In this document: positions 49,950-59,456 of the stretch, one piece after another
Layout: each line of letters opens with the position of its first letter
Numbering within the stretch: the stretch's first letter is position 1
Assembly: GCF_014655955.1 (NCBI RefSeq)
Contig: NZ_BNBO01000033.1
Location: 1 to 64,000, forward strand
DNA from: Kitasatospora indigofera
GTDB lineage: Bacteria; Actinomycetota; Actinomycetes; Streptomycetales; Streptomycetaceae
DNA length: 64,000 bases
Direction: 5' to 3'
The notes under the pieces: model-generated
Database searches by the model: none
Seen by the model: only the letters and a program-made list of their open reading frames with translations
Told to the model about the DNA's origin: nothing
Translations under genes and position numbers: made by a program

Positions 49950-51740
49950 ATGACCCAGGACGGCTACACCGGCGTGGAGGTGGCTCCGTTCGCGGCGGCC
50001 GAGCAGGTCTCCGCGACGCTCGGCAGCCTCGCCGCGGCGTTGCTCGACCACCGGACCGCACGCTACCCGCTGGCCGCGCTCACCGCCCTCGGCGGCCGGG
50101 CGCACGCCGACGCCGAGGCCCTCTTCACGGTCCGTCCGGCCGGCGCCGGCCACACCCACCGGGCGGTCCACCGCCTGGGCACGGTCCTCGCCGCGGGAAC
50201 GGCCGGTCCGGCCGCCGCGCCGCGCTCCACGAGCGCCGCCGCCGCGCTGCTGGCCCGCTTCGGCGGCGGCCAGGTGCGCGGGGTGACGCCGGGCCCCGAG
50301 GGCCTGTCGGCCGCCCACTTCGAACTCCCGGTGACCGGTGAGGTCGCGGACCCGACGCTGCGCCCGGAGTTCACCGCCCCGCTGGCCGAGCTCGCGAGCG
50401 GCCGGCAGACCCGCCTGCCCGCCGAACTGGCGACCGGTGCGGGCGCCGAGGCACGACTGGTGGTCCCGCCGGTCTTCCACCCGCTGACCGCGCCGGACCC
50501 GGGCGCCGACCTGGCCGTCCACCTGGCCGAGGTCGCGGAGGAGCTGTTCAGCGGCACCGGCCCGGCCGAGCGCCGGGACTTCGCGGTGCTCGGCGCCACC
50601 CTCGCCGACCTGACCGCGGCGGCCGGCGTGAGCTTCGCCGGCCTGTCCGCGCTGACCGTGGACGGGCGTCCGTCCGACGCCTCGCTGGTGGTCTCGCTGT
50701 CCCGGCACGCCGGCCCGATCCAGGTGCTCGCCACCGAACTCGCCACCGCCCGCCCGAATGCCGAGGTGTGGACGGTCCTGCTGCCGGCCGGCCCGGCCGC
50801 GGTGCTGGTCGAGGGGCGCAGCGTCCCGGTGCCGGGCCGGCTCGCCGCGGACGGGCTGCGGCACTGGGCGGTGTCGTCCGTGGTGGAGGCCTTCGTGCCG
50901 CTGCCGGACGGCGCCACGGTGCTCTGCGTCCAGCTCGCCACCGCCCACCGCCAGGACTGGGAGCTGTACACCGGTGTCTTCGCCGAACTGCTGAAGAGCG
51001 TCCAGTTCGCCTGGGACGGCGTGGCGGGGCACACCGGTGCGCCGGTCGCCGCGCAGCCCGCCCCCGTGGCGCCGGCCCCCTCGGTGGTCGAGGCCGCCGG
51101 TGCGGCGGTCGAGGCCGCGGCCGTCGCGGTGACGCCGTCCGGTGAGCCCGAGCCGCTCCGCGGCACGCCGGTGCGGATCCCGCCGCCGGACTTCAACCCC
51201 TTCGCGCCGCTGCCGGCCGAACCGGCCGTCGAGCCCGAGGAGGAGCCCGTGCTCAAGGGCACCCCGGTGCGGATCCCGCCGCCGGACTTCAACCCCTTCG
51301 CCCCGATGGCCGCCCCGGCCGTCGAGCCCGAGGAGGAGCCCGTGCTCAAGGGCACCCCGGTGCGAATTCCGCCGCCGGACTTCAACCCCTTCGCGCCGCT
51401 GCCGGCCGAACCGGCACCGGCCGCCGCCGCGGCTCCGGCCGCCCCCCAGGCCGCCGACCCGTTCGGCACCGTGACGGCACCTCAGCAGAGCGACCCGTTC
51501 GGCACCACCCTGCCGTCGGCCGCACCGGCCGCACCGGCCCCGGTGGCCGCCCCGCCGATGCCGACCTCGCCGCCGGCACCCGTACCGGCACCCGCGACCG
51601 CGCCGGACGGCGCGGCGCCCAAGGGCACGCCGGTGCGGATCCCGCCGCCGGACTTCAACCCCTTCGCGCCGCTGCCGGCCGAGCCCGCACCGGCCGAGGA
51701 GGCGGCGCCGGCCGCGCCGGAGACCAGCCCGTTCGGCTGA
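49950..51740 (+). CDS. Protein with four GTPVRIPPPDFNPFAP repeats, function unknown
   Basis: A 596-residue protein that I cannot assign. The first 370 residues look folded, with segments such as VSLSRHAGPIQVLATELATAR and VVEAFVPLPDGATVLCVQLATAHR, and may consist of two similar alpha/beta halves. The C-terminal 190 residues are disordered, Pro/Ala/Glu-rich, and contain four nearly identical 16-residue repeats (405-420, 437-452, 468-483, 559-574), each with an NPF tripeptide, plus two DPFGT sequences and a terminal SPFG. No signal peptide or membrane helix is apparent, so it is probably a cytosolic scaffold or multivalent binding protein (inference). Confidence 0.75.
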   Translation: MTQDGYTGVEVAPFAAAEQVSATLGSLAAALLDHRTARYPLAALTALGGRAHADAEALFTVRPAGAGHTHRAVHRLGTVLAAGTAGPAAAPRSTSAAAALLARFGGGQVRGVTPGPEGLSAAHFELPVTGEVADPTLRPEFTAPLAELASGRQTRLPAELATGAGAEARLVVPPVFHPLTAPDPGADLAVHLAEVAEELFSGTGPAERRDFAVLGATLADLTAAAGVSFAGLSALTVDGRPSDASLVVSLSRHAGPIQVLATELATARPNAEVWTVLLPAGPAAVLVEGRSVPVPGRLAADGLRHWAVSSVVEAFVPLPDGATVLCVQLATAHRQDWELYTGVFAELLKSVQFAWDGVAGHTGAPVAAQPAPVAPAPSVVEAAGAAVEAAAVAVTPSGEPEPLRGTPVRIPPPDFNPFAPLPAEPAVEPEEEPVLKGTPVRIPPPDFNPFAPMAAPAVEPEEEPVLKGTPVRIPPPDFNPFAPLPAEPAPAAAAAPAAPQAADPFGTVTAPQQSDPFGTTLPSAAPAAPAPVAAPPMPTSPPAPVPAPATAPDGAAPKGTPVRIPPPDFNPFAPLPAEPAPAEEAAPAAPETSPFG

Positions 51741-51941
51741 TCCGTCGCCCGGCTGATCCGTCGCCCGCCGGGCCGCTTCCCGGGCCGGCCACCGGCTGGA
51801 CGCTCCACCGGGCCGACGCTCCACCGTACGAACGCCCCACCACCCGGCGGGGCCGGCTCCGGCCGGCCCCGCCGCCGCGTGTCCGCCCGGGCACCCGTCC
51901 GTACCGCTCCCGTCCGTACCGCTCCCGTGCGGTCCGCCCGG

Positions 51942-53021
51942 TCAGTGACCGGCGCCGGCCGCCCCGGCCTCGGGGTGGAGCTCGACCAGGATGTGCGGGG
52001 CCAGCGCCCGCAGGAAGTCCGCCGCGTCGAACGCCGCGCCGGCCGCCAGCACCCCGCCCGGCCGCACCGGCGCGGCGAGCAGGCGCTGGACCGCCTCGAC
52101 CGCCAGCGGCGCGCTCACCGCGTAGATGTCCTGGCCGCGGGCCACCGCGCGGCGCTCCCGGCCCCCGGCCCGCACCGCCACCTCGACCAGGAAGGTCTGC
52201 GCCGAGCGCCCGCGCTCGTCGACCGGCGTCGGCGGCGGCGCGTCGGGGGCCGACAGGTCCGCGACCGCCTCGGCCGACATGTAGGTGTGGATGTCGCGGA
52301 CCCTCAGGTGGCGGGGGATGGTCACGCTGTCCGCCATGGTGAACTCCGCCACCACGGCCCGCTCGCCGACCGGGTCGGGGAAGGCCCACCGGGCGGGGCC
52401 GGCCGGCGCCGTCCGGGCCTCCATCCGGCCGTCGGCGAAGACCAGCCGGCGGTCGCCCCGCCGCTGCCGGGAGACCCGGCCCGACGCCTTGGTCCCCGCC
52501 GTGGGGTGCCAGCCGCTCAAGGCGTAGGCGATGTGCACCTCGTCCGCCGTCCGCCAGTCGCCCATGGCCGCGCTGGCCAGCAGGTCGCCGAGGCCGCCGT
52601 AGAAGGCCATCGCGGGGACGACCGGCGTCCCGGCGGCGCGCGCCCGGTCCGCGTGCTGCGCGAAGGTGTCGGCGACCGCCTCCAGCTCGGCCGCCACGTC
52701 CACGTACGGGATCCCGGCGCGCAGCGCCGCCTCCACCACCGGTGCGGCGGTGGAGGCGAAGGGGCCGGCGGTGTTGATCACGGCGGCCGCCCCGGCCAGC
52801 GCGCGGTCGAGCGAGGCGGGGTCGTCCACCGAAGCGGGCCGGACGTCGAGGCCGCCGTGGGCCTCCGCGAGCTCCTTGAGCCGTCCGGCGTCGCGCCCGG
52901 AGAGCACCGGGCTCAGCCCGCGCTCCAGGAGTTCCGCCACCACGAAACGCCCGGTGTGCCCGTAGGCCCCGAACACCACCACGGCCGTCCGGCCGTCCGC
53001 CCTGCTCGCCAAGAGATCCAT
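51942..53021 (-). CDS. Saccharopine-dehydrogenase-like NAD(P)-binding protein
   Basis: A 359-residue protein with an N-terminal Rossmann fold (VVVFGAYGHTGRFVVAELLERG, about 12-33) followed by LSGRDAGRLKELAEAHGG and INTAGPFASTAAPVVEAALRAGIPYVDVAAE, the signature of the saccharopine-dehydrogenase NADP-binding/trans-acting enoyl reductase family. Substrate unknown. I use the ATG at 53021, because AGGATG lies about 8 bases upstream; an ATG at 53030 would add three residues. It is divergent from the GlxA-type regulator across a short region, so it may be its target. Confidence 0.85.
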   Translation of the reverse strand: MDLLASRADGRTAVVVFGAYGHTGRFVVAELLERGLSPVLSGRDAGRLKELAEAHGGLDVRPASVDDPASLDRALAGAAAVINTAGPFASTAAPVVEAALRAGIPYVDVAAELEAVADTFAQHADRARAAGTPVVPAMAFYGGLGDLLASAAMGDWRTADEVHIAYALSGWHPTAGTKASGRVSRQRRGDRRLVFADGRMEARTAPAGPARWAFPDPVGERAVVAEFTMADSVTIPRHLRVRDIHTYMSAEAVADLSAPDAPPPTPVDERGRSAQTFLVEVAVRAGGRERRAVARGQDIYAVSAPLAVEAVQRLLAAPVRPGGVLAAGAAFDAADFLRALAPHILVELHPEAGAAGAGH

Positions 53022-53092
53022 GACTGACATCCTGCCGAGGACTCCGGGCGGACGGGAGTGTCCGCAATGCCGCGCCCCGTACAGTTTCGGAC

Positions 53093-54058
53093 ATGGGTAC
53101 CGTCGCGATCGCCGTCACCGAGGGCGTCATGCACTTCGAACTCGCCGCCGCCTGCGAGGTCTTCGGCGTCGACCGGTCCGACATCGCGGACCCCTGGTAC
53201 GAGTTCACGGTCTGCGGCCCGCCCGGCGCGCGGGTCGGCGGGCGGTTCCGGCTCGAACCCGACCACGGGCTCGACCGGCTGGCGCGGGCCGGCACGGTGA
53301 TCGTCCCCGCCTGGGCCGACCTCGACGCGGCTCCCCCGGCCGACCTGCTGGAAGCCGTGCGCGCGGCGCACCGGGCCGGCGCCCGGGTGGCCTCGCTCTG
53401 CACCGGGGCGTTCGTGCTCGCCGCCGCCGGACTCCTGGACGGCCGGCGCGCCACCACGCACTGGCTGCACGCCGCTGAACTGGCCGCGCGCTACCCCCGG
53501 GTGCGGGTCGACGCCGACGTGCTGTACGTCGACGAGGGCAGCGTCCTCACCTCCGCGGGCAAGGCCGCGGCGATGGACCTCTGCCTGCATCTCGTCCGGC
53601 TCGACCACGGCGCCGCCGTCGCCAACGCGGTCGCCCGCCGACTGGTCGTACCGCCCCACCGGGCGGGCGGCCAGGCGCAGTTCGTCCCCTCCCCGATGCC
53701 GGCCCGGCGCACCGCGCACCCGCTCGCCGAGCTGCTCTCCTGGGCGCTGCGGCGGCTCGACCGGCCGATCACCGTGGAGGACCTGGCCCGGCAGGCCAAC
53801 ATGAGCTCGCGCAACCTGGCCCGGCACTTCCACGCCACCACCGGCACCACGCCGCTGCGCTGGCTGCTGGCCCAACGGATCCACCGGGCACAGGAGTTGC
53901 TGGAGACCACCGACGACAGCATCGAGGCGATCGCCACCGCGACCGGGATGGGCACCGCCACCACGTTGCGGCGGCACTTCAACCGCACCCTCGGCGTTCC
54001 CCCCGACGCCTACCGGCGCACCTTCCGCAGCGGGCGGCCGCTGCCGGGGCCCGGCTGA
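53093..54058 (+). CDS. GlxA-type AraC regulator with DJ-1/PfpI domain
   Basis: A 321-residue regulator. The N-terminal DJ-1/PfpI-like domain (about 1-170) has the Cys-containing elbow SLCTGAFVLAAAG, and the C-terminal AraC helix-turn-helix pair (about 215-315) includes VEDLARQANMSSRNLARHFHATTGTTPLRWLLAQRI and the second HTH with IEAIATATGMGTATTLRRHF. It is divergent from the saccharopine-dehydrogenase-like gene; a TGTCCG/CGGACA dyad (53059-53093) overlaps its start codon. The effector is unknown. Confidence 0.9.
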   Translation: MGTVAIAVTEGVMHFELAAACEVFGVDRSDIADPWYEFTVCGPPGARVGGRFRLEPDHGLDRLARAGTVIVPAWADLDAAPPADLLEAVRAAHRAGARVASLCTGAFVLAAAGLLDGRRATTHWLHAAELAARYPRVRVDADVLYVDEGSVLTSAGKAAAMDLCLHLVRLDHGAAVANAVARRLVVPPHRAGGQAQFVPSPMPARRTAHPLAELLSWALRRLDRPITVEDLARQANMSSRNLARHFHATTGTTPLRWLLAQRIHRAQELLETTDDSIEAIATATGMGTATTLRRHFNRTLGVPPDAYRRTFRSGRPLPGPG

Positions 54059-54226
54059 GCCGCCGGTCCCCCGCCCGCGGGCCGCAGCTGCCCGTCGTCC
54101 GGCAACGGCCTCACCCAAGTGGCTTCCGCCGACGCCGCCTTGGCGCCGGCCGGAGGCGGGAGGCCTGGAGGCGGGAGGCGGATGGCCTGGATCATGTCAC
54201 CCACCGTGTCAGGTCCGCGACGCAAG

Positions 54227-54268
54227 TGGTACAGACCTATTGCCAGCAGGCGTCACGCTCCCTACCCT
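54227..54268 (+). promoter_or_regulatory. Chitinase promoter with chitinase-type direct-repeat element
   Basis: TGGTACAGACCT (54227-54238) differs by one base from the TGGTCYRGACCT element of streptomycete chitinase promoters, which is also related to DasR sites. It directly precedes a promoter-like TTGCCA-N17-TACCCT (54240-54268). The leader to the chitinase ATG is then about 150 bases. The rest of the 372-base gap 54059-54430 shows no gene. Confidence 0.6.
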
Positions 54269-54430
54269 CGCTTAGCACAGGACCTCCACGGCAACCCGAC
54301 GGCCCGAGGTCCTCGCTCCGCGCTGCCCCTGGCCGGAGCCGCACACCGCTCCACGCACCTGACACCTCCCCACAGGTAACGGGGTGGCGCCGGCCCCGTC
54401 CGGACGCGCCCCCAGACAGGAGCCACATCC

Positions 54431-56698
54431 ATGCGCAGACGTCGGATCCGAATCCCCCTGCTGGCAGCCGGGAGCCTGCTCGCCCCGCTGATCGCGGTGG
54501 CGCTGCCCGCCACCGCCGCCCACGCCGCCTCCCCCACCGCCACCCTGACCAAGGGCAGCGACTGGGGCAGCGGCTACGAGGGCAGCTACACCATCACCAA
54601 CGGCTCCGCCAGCACGCTCAACGGCTGGACCCTGGAGTTCGACCTGCCCGCCTCCAACACCGTCGCCTCGCTCTGGAACGCCACGTACACCACCGCGGCC
54701 TCCCACGTGACGGTCAAGAACCCCGGCTGGGCCGCCACCATCGCCCCCGGCGCCTCGTACAACTTCGGCTTCAACATCGCCTATTCGGGCAGCTACCAGG
54801 CACTCGCCAACTGCAAGCTGAACGGCAGCCCGTGCGGCGGCGTCACCGGGCCGGACACCACCGCGCCGAGCACGCCCGGCAACCTGCGCAGCACCGGCAG
54901 CACCTCCACCACGGTGGCCCTGGCCTGGAACGCGAGCACCGACGACGTCGGCGTGACCGGCTACGAGGTCTACCAGAACGGCGTCAAGGTCCAGACGGTG
55001 ACCGGCACTTCGGCCAACGTCACCGGTCTGGCGGCGGCCACCGCGTACCAGTTCACCGTGCAGGCCCTGGACGCCGCCGGCAACCGCTCGGCCGCCGCCG
55101 GGCCGCTCGCCGTGACCACCCCGCCGACCACCGTCCCGGACATCACCCCGCCGTCGGCGCCCGGCACCCCCTCGGTGACCTCGACCAGCTCCACCGCCAT
55201 CGCGCTGAGCTGGGCCGCCAGCAGCGACAACATAGGGGTCACCGCGTACGACGTCTACAACGGCACCGCGCTGGCCACCACGGTGACCGGCACCGCCGCA
55301 AGCGTCGGCAGCCTGACCCCGGACACCGCGTACACCTTCACCGTCAAGGCCCGCGACGCGGCCGGCAACGTCTCGGCCGCCTCCGCCCCGGTGACGGCCA
55401 GGACGCAGGTCGGCGGCGGCGATCCCGGCCCGGCGCTGAAGAACGGGTACTTCACCCAGTGGAGCATCTACGCCCGCGGCTACAGCGTGAAGAAGCTCGA
55501 CACCTCGGGCTCGGCCGGGCGGCTCACCACGCTCAACTACGCCTTCGCCAACATCCACCCGACCACCAAGCAGTGCTTCCTCACCAACAAGGCGGCCGGG
55601 AACGACTCCGACCCCAACGCGGGTGACGGCGCCGGCGACGCCTGGGCCGACTACGGCCGGGGCGTGGACGCGGGCAGCTCGGTGGCCGGCACCACCGACA
55701 CCTGGGACCAGAAGCTCGCGGGCAACTTCAACCAGCTGAAGCAGCTCAAGGCCAAGTACCCCAACCTCAAGATCCAGATCTCGCTGGGCGGTTGGTCCTA
55801 CAGCAAGTGGTTCTCCGACGCGGCGGCCACCGACGCCTCGCGCAAGGCGCTGGTGAGCTCCTGCATCGACCTGTACATCAAGGGCAACCTGCCGGTGATC
55901 GACGGCCGGGGCGGCGCCGGCAGTGCCGCGAACATCTTCGACGGCATCGACCTCGACTGGGAGTGGCCGAACTCCGACGGGCACCTCGGCAACGTCTTCA
56001 AGCCCGCCGACAAGGCCAACTACACCCTGCTGGCCCAGGAGTTCCGCCGCCAGCTGGACGCCCTGGGCGCCACCAACGGCAAGCACTACACGTTGAGCGC
56101 CTTCCTGCCCGCCGACCCGCTGAAGGTGACGGCCGGCATCGACATCCCCGGCCTGTTCGGCGCCTTCGACTTCGCCACCATCCAGGGCTACGACTACCAC
56201 GGCGGCTGGGAGAACGTCGCCAACCAGCAGTCGGCGATCAAGCTCCCGGCGGGCGACCCGAGCCCGGCCGACCGGAAGTTCAGCTCCGAGATCGCGATCA
56301 ACGCCTACGTCAACGGCGGCGCGCCGAAGAGCAAGCTGACGCTGGGCATCCCGTTCTACGGACGCGGCTGGACGGGCGTGCCGCGCGGCACCACCAACGG
56401 CCTCTTCCAGACCGGCACGGGCCCCGGCCCGGGCACCTACGAACCCGGGTACGAGGACTACCACAAGCTCAAGGACATGGCCACGAGCGGTGGTTACACC
56501 GTCTACCGCGACCCGGTGGCCGGCTTCGCGTACATCTACAACGGGTCGGTCCTCTACACCTACGACGACCCGACCGAGATCGCCCGCAAGACCGCCTGGA
56601 TCAAGTCCCAGGGCCTGGCGGGCGCGATGGTGTGGTCCTTCGACGGCGACACCGCGAACGGTGAACTGATGGCCGCCGTGGACAACGGCCTGAAGTAG
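54431..56698 (+). CDS. Secreted chitinase, CBM2-FN3-FN3-GH18
   Basis: A 755-residue exported enzyme with a basic signal peptide (about 1-35, cleavage near AHA|AS). A CBM2-type module (about 36-137) is followed by two fibronectin type III domains (about 150-235 and 243-328). The C-terminal GH18 catalytic domain (about 335-755) carries the SLGGWSYSKW segment and FDGIDLDWEWP, in which Glu (near residue 510) is the catalytic acid. It hydrolyses chitin to GlcNAc oligomers in the medium. The promoter contains a chitinase-type repeat, suggesting control by GlcNAc metabolism through DasR or related systems. Confidence 0.92.
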   Translation: MRRRRIRIPLLAAGSLLAPLIAVALPATAAHAASPTATLTKGSDWGSGYEGSYTITNGSASTLNGWTLEFDLPASNTVASLWNATYTTAASHVTVKNPGWAATIAPGASYNFGFNIAYSGSYQALANCKLNGSPCGGVTGPDTTAPSTPGNLRSTGSTSTTVALAWNASTDDVGVTGYEVYQNGVKVQTVTGTSANVTGLAAATAYQFTVQALDAAGNRSAAAGPLAVTTPPTTVPDITPPSAPGTPSVTSTSSTAIALSWAASSDNIGVTAYDVYNGTALATTVTGTAASVGSLTPDTAYTFTVKARDAAGNVSAASAPVTARTQVGGGDPGPALKNGYFTQWSIYARGYSVKKLDTSGSAGRLTTLNYAFANIHPTTKQCFLTNKAAGNDSDPNAGDGAGDAWADYGRGVDAGSSVAGTTDTWDQKLAGNFNQLKQLKAKYPNLKIQISLGGWSYSKWFSDAAATDASRKALVSSCIDLYIKGNLPVIDGRGGAGSAANIFDGIDLDWEWPNSDGHLGNVFKPADKANYTLLAQEFRRQLDALGATNGKHYTLSAFLPADPLKVTAGIDIPGLFGAFDFATIQGYDYHGGWENVANQQSAIKLPAGDPSPADRKFSSEIAINAYVNGGAPKSKLTLGIPFYGRGWTGVPRGTTNGLFQTGTGPGPGTYEPGYEDYHKLKDMATSGGYTVYRDPVAGFAYIYNGSVLYTYDDPTEIARKTAWIKSQGLAGAMVWSFDGDTANGELMAAVDNGLK

Positions 56699-56713
56699 CG
56701 GGGCCGCTCGGAA

Positions 56714-56753
56714 GACGGTGCCCGCCGCCCCGGCCGGGGCGGCGGGCACCGTC
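56714..56753 (+). terminator. Perfect 40-bp palindromic terminator after the chitinase
   Basis: A 20-bp stem with no unpaired loop bases in the linear dyad (56714-56733 with 56734-56753), 16 bases after the stop. The sequence CACCGTCACGTC is then repeated downstream. Confidence 0.85.
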
Positions 56754-56804
56754 ACGTCGCAGGAGCACCGTCACGTCACAGGACGGCGGGCGGCGCCGGT
56801 CCGC

Positions 56805-57500
56805 TCAGGCCGGGCGCCGGGCCAGGTGCACGACGTCCGGCACGCCGCGGGCGACCGGGATCTCCTGGGTGCGGACGTCCGAGAACCCGGCCGTCCGCAG
56901 CGCCTCCTCGAAGGCGGTGGACGGCTGGGCGCTCCACACCGCGAGCACGCCGCCGGGCCGGAGCCGCTCCTGGAGGCGGGCCAGTCCGCGCGGGCCGTAG
57001 AGGGCGGAGTTGGAGTCGGTGACCGTCCAGTCCGGGCCGTTGTCGATGTCCAGGCAGAGGGCGTCGTAGCGCTCACCCTCGGCGGCCAGGTACTCCAGCA
57101 GGTCGGTGTGCAGCACCCGCACCCGGGGGTCGGCCAGCGCCCCCGCCGAGACGGCGGCCAGCGGGCCCTCGCGGTGCCAGTCGATGACCGCGCCCTCCCG
57201 CTCGACCACGGCGATCCGGCCCCAGCGCGGCTCGGCGGCGGCGTGGGCGAGCGAGAAGCCGACCCCCAGCCCGCCGATCAGGACCGCCGGGCCGGCGGTC
57301 GCACCCAGGGCGTCCAGCGCGGCCTGGACCAGCAGCCGCTCCGAGCGTCCGTCGGCGGTGTCCATCAGGAAGCACCCGTTGGCGATGATCTCGAAATGCT
57401 CGCCGCGCCGCCGCAACACCACCTCGCCGTACGGGCCTTCCCGCCGGTCGAGGGTGTCGACGGCATCGGATCCGTCCCGGTCGGGCAGTGCGGTCGTCAT
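56805..57500 (-). CDS. Spermidine-synthase-like SAM-fold protein
   Basis: A 231-residue protein with a SAM/decarboxylated-SAM-binding Rossmann fold: FLIGGLGVGFSLAHA-type Gly-rich motif I (as VLIGGLGVGFSLA, about 72-84), acidic loop VVEREGAVIDWHREG, and DALCLDIDNGPDW. It matches the spermidine-synthase-like proteins that streptomycetes annotate without proof of polyamine activity; the polyamine-binding residues cannot be confirmed. It starts with ATG at 57500 after CAGGGGACC. Confidence 0.75.
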   Translation of the reverse strand: MTTALPDRDGSDAVDTLDRREGPYGEVVLRRRGEHFEIIANGCFLMDTADGRSERLLVQAALDALGATAGPAVLIGGLGVGFSLAHAAAEPRWGRIAVVEREGAVIDWHREGPLAAVSAGALADPRVRVLHTDLLEYLAAEGERYDALCLDIDNGPDWTVTDSNSALYGPRGLARLQERLRPGGVLAVWSAQPSTAFEEALRTAGFSDVRTQEIPVARGVPDVVHLARRPA

Positions 57501-57607
57501 GGCGGTCCCCTGGGTCTCACGTGTCAGCGGTGGTACGTGGGCGACTCTATCCGAGCCCGGCCCGGCCCGGCGGGGAGTTACGGCGGGGGCGGCCTGCCGG
57601 GCCGGCG

Positions 57608-58702
57608 CTACGTGGTGAGCAGCACCCCGGCGTAACTGACGCCGGCGATCATCACCCAGGAGGCGAGCCCCAGCACGGCGATCCGCCCGCCGGTCCGCAC
57701 CATGGTCGGCAGGTGGACGGCGCTGCCGAGGCCGAACAGGGCTGCGGCGAGGAGCAGTTCGCGGGCGTCCGTGGCGAGCGTCAGGGCGCCGGCCGGCACC
57801 GCCCCGGTGCTGCGCAGCGCGATCATCAGCAGGAATCCGGCGACGAACAGCGGGACGACCGGCGGCCGGGCGCCGGGGCCGGACCGCGCGCCGGCGGCCC
57901 CGGGTGTCGTCCCGGTGGCCGCGCCGCCCTGCGCCGGTCCCGGCCGTCGGCGCGGGCGCCGGGCCGCGAGGCCGATCCCGGCCACCAGCGGCGCCAGCAG
58001 CACCACCCGCATCAGCTTCACCAGGACGGCCTCGCGCAGCGCCACCGGCCCGCCGCTCTGCGCGGTGGCGACCACCTGACCGACGTCGTGCACGCTGGCG
58101 CCCACCCAGCGTCCGAAGCCGGCGTCGTCGAGCCCGAGCGGATGGTGCAGCAGCGGAAGCACGGCGATCGCCAGGGTGCCGCAGAGGGTGACCAGGGCGA
58201 CCGAGGCCGCGATGTCCTCCTCCTCGCTGCCGGCCGCCTGGCCGACCGCGCCGATCGCCGAGGCGCCGCAGACGGAGTAGCCGGTCGCCACCAACAGCGC
58301 CTGGTCGCCCGGCAGTCCGAGCCGGCGGCCGAGCCACCAGGTACCGGTGAAGGTGAGCGCGACGACCGCCAGGACCATCGCGACGGTGGCCCCGCCGAGG
58401 CCGAGCACGTCGTCCGCGCCCACGGCCAGACCGAGCAGGACGATGCCGGTCCGCATCAGCCGGCGCCCGGCCGTGGACAGGCCCGGCCGGGCCGCGCCCC
58501 GGACGAAGGTCCGCAGCCCCGGCAGGTGGGCGGCGGCGGTGCCGAGCACCACGGCGGCGGTCAACTTGGGTATGGCCGGTACGAGTTGGTGCACCCCGAG
58601 GGCGGCCGCGACGCCGAGGCAGGCCAGCAGCAGGCCGGGGGCGTCCCCGCGCAGCGGTGGGCGGGCGGCGGCCCGGGGGTGGGTGCGCAGGGTCAGTGCC
58701 AC
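57608..58702 (-). CDS. YeiH/UPF0324 family membrane exporter
   Basis: A 364-residue membrane protein with about ten helices, of the YeiH (UPF0324) family of putative sulfate or sulfite exporters. GYSVCGASAIGAVGQAAGSEEEDIAASVALVTLCGTLAI (near 143-181) is the family's conserved segment. An Arg/Pro/Gly-rich cytosolic loop (about 250-280) splits the protein. The GTG start at 58702 lies seven bases after the cysteine dioxygenase stop, so the two form an operon, which supports a role in removing the sulfite or sulfate produced. Confidence 0.88.
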   Translation of the reverse strand: MALTLRTHPRAAARPPLRGDAPGLLLACLGVAAALGVHQLVPAIPKLTAAVVLGTAAAHLPGLRTFVRGAARPGLSTAGRRLMRTGIVLLGLAVGADDVLGLGGATVAMVLAVVALTFTGTWWLGRRLGLPGDQALLVATGYSVCGASAIGAVGQAAGSEEEDIAASVALVTLCGTLAIAVLPLLHHPLGLDDAGFGRWVGASVHDVGQVVATAQSGGPVALREAVLVKLMRVVLLAPLVAGIGLAARRPRRRPGPAQGGAATGTTPGAAGARSGPGARPPVVPLFVAGFLLMIALRSTGAVPAGALTLATDARELLLAAALFGLGSAVHLPTMVRTGGRIAVLGLASWVMIAGVSYAGVLLTT

Positions 58703-58709
58703 GCCGGGC

Positions 58710-59273
58710 TCACCCCTCGTCCGCGGGCAGCCGGTAGACGCGCCGGATGCTGGTGCCGAGCCGGCCGACGTCGGCGCCGTAGACGTGCAGGGAGACGGCG
58801 AGGGTGGTCCCGGCGTTGCGGACCTGGTGGATGTCGCCGGGCGGGGCGAAGGCGGCGACGCTGCCCTGCGGGCCGAGCACGTCCTCGGTGGCGACCAGGC
58901 GGCCGGTCCGGCCGTCGGAGACCAGCCGGTAGCGGCGCTCGCTCTCCTGCCCCTGGTGGACGCCGGCCACGCACCAGGAGACGTGGTCGTGGATGGGGGT
59001 GCACTGTCCGGGCAGCCAGACCAGGGCGACCAGCGAGAAGCTGCCGTCCGGCTCGGCGTGCAGCACGTGCTGGCGGTAGCGCTCCGGGTCGGCCTCCTGC
59101 TGGGCCGCGGTGAGCAGTCGCCCGGCGCCGAGGTGGGGCGCGAGGCGTTCGCCCACCAGGTAGGCGGTGAGCTCGGGCGGCAGGCCCCGGCCGACGACCT
59201 CGCGGATCTCGCCGACCAGGGCCCGCATGCGCTCGGTGAGGACGGTCGCGTCGACCGTGGCGGAAGTGGTCAT
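58710..59273 (-). CDS. Cysteine dioxygenase family protein
   Basis: A 187-residue cupin with an iron site of three histidines: HDH in CTPIHDHVSWC (two ligands, about 85-89) and the third in SLHVYG. FAPPGDIHQVRNAG lies in the second cupin motif. Cysteine dioxygenases oxidise cysteine to cysteine sulfinate, which yields sulfite; mercaptopropionate dioxygenase is an alternative in the same family. The first gene of an operon with YeiH, it is in turn downstream of the LysR regulator gene on the same strand. Confidence 0.88.
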   Translation of the reverse strand: MTTSATVDATVLTERMRALVGEIREVVGRGLPPELTAYLVGERLAPHLGAGRLLTAAQQEADPERYRQHVLHAEPDGSFSLVALVWLPGQCTPIHDHVSWCVAGVHQGQESERRYRLVSDGRTGRLVATEDVLGPQGSVAAFAPPGDIHQVRNAGTTLAVSLHVYGADVGRLGTSIRRVYRLPADEG

Positions 59274-59456
59274 GTCCGCAGCGTCGGCGCGCCGACCGGT
59301 CGACGTCCAAGGACGGTTTGTTGGGTTTCCCCTGGCTGGGCTTATGGATCGGGACGGCCCCGCGGGGGCGACGGAGGGCGCAGCCCGGCCGGGTCACGTC
59401 CCGGACCGGCTCCCGGGGCAGGCTGCTCGGGCCCCGCGGACCGGTTCAGCGGCGGC

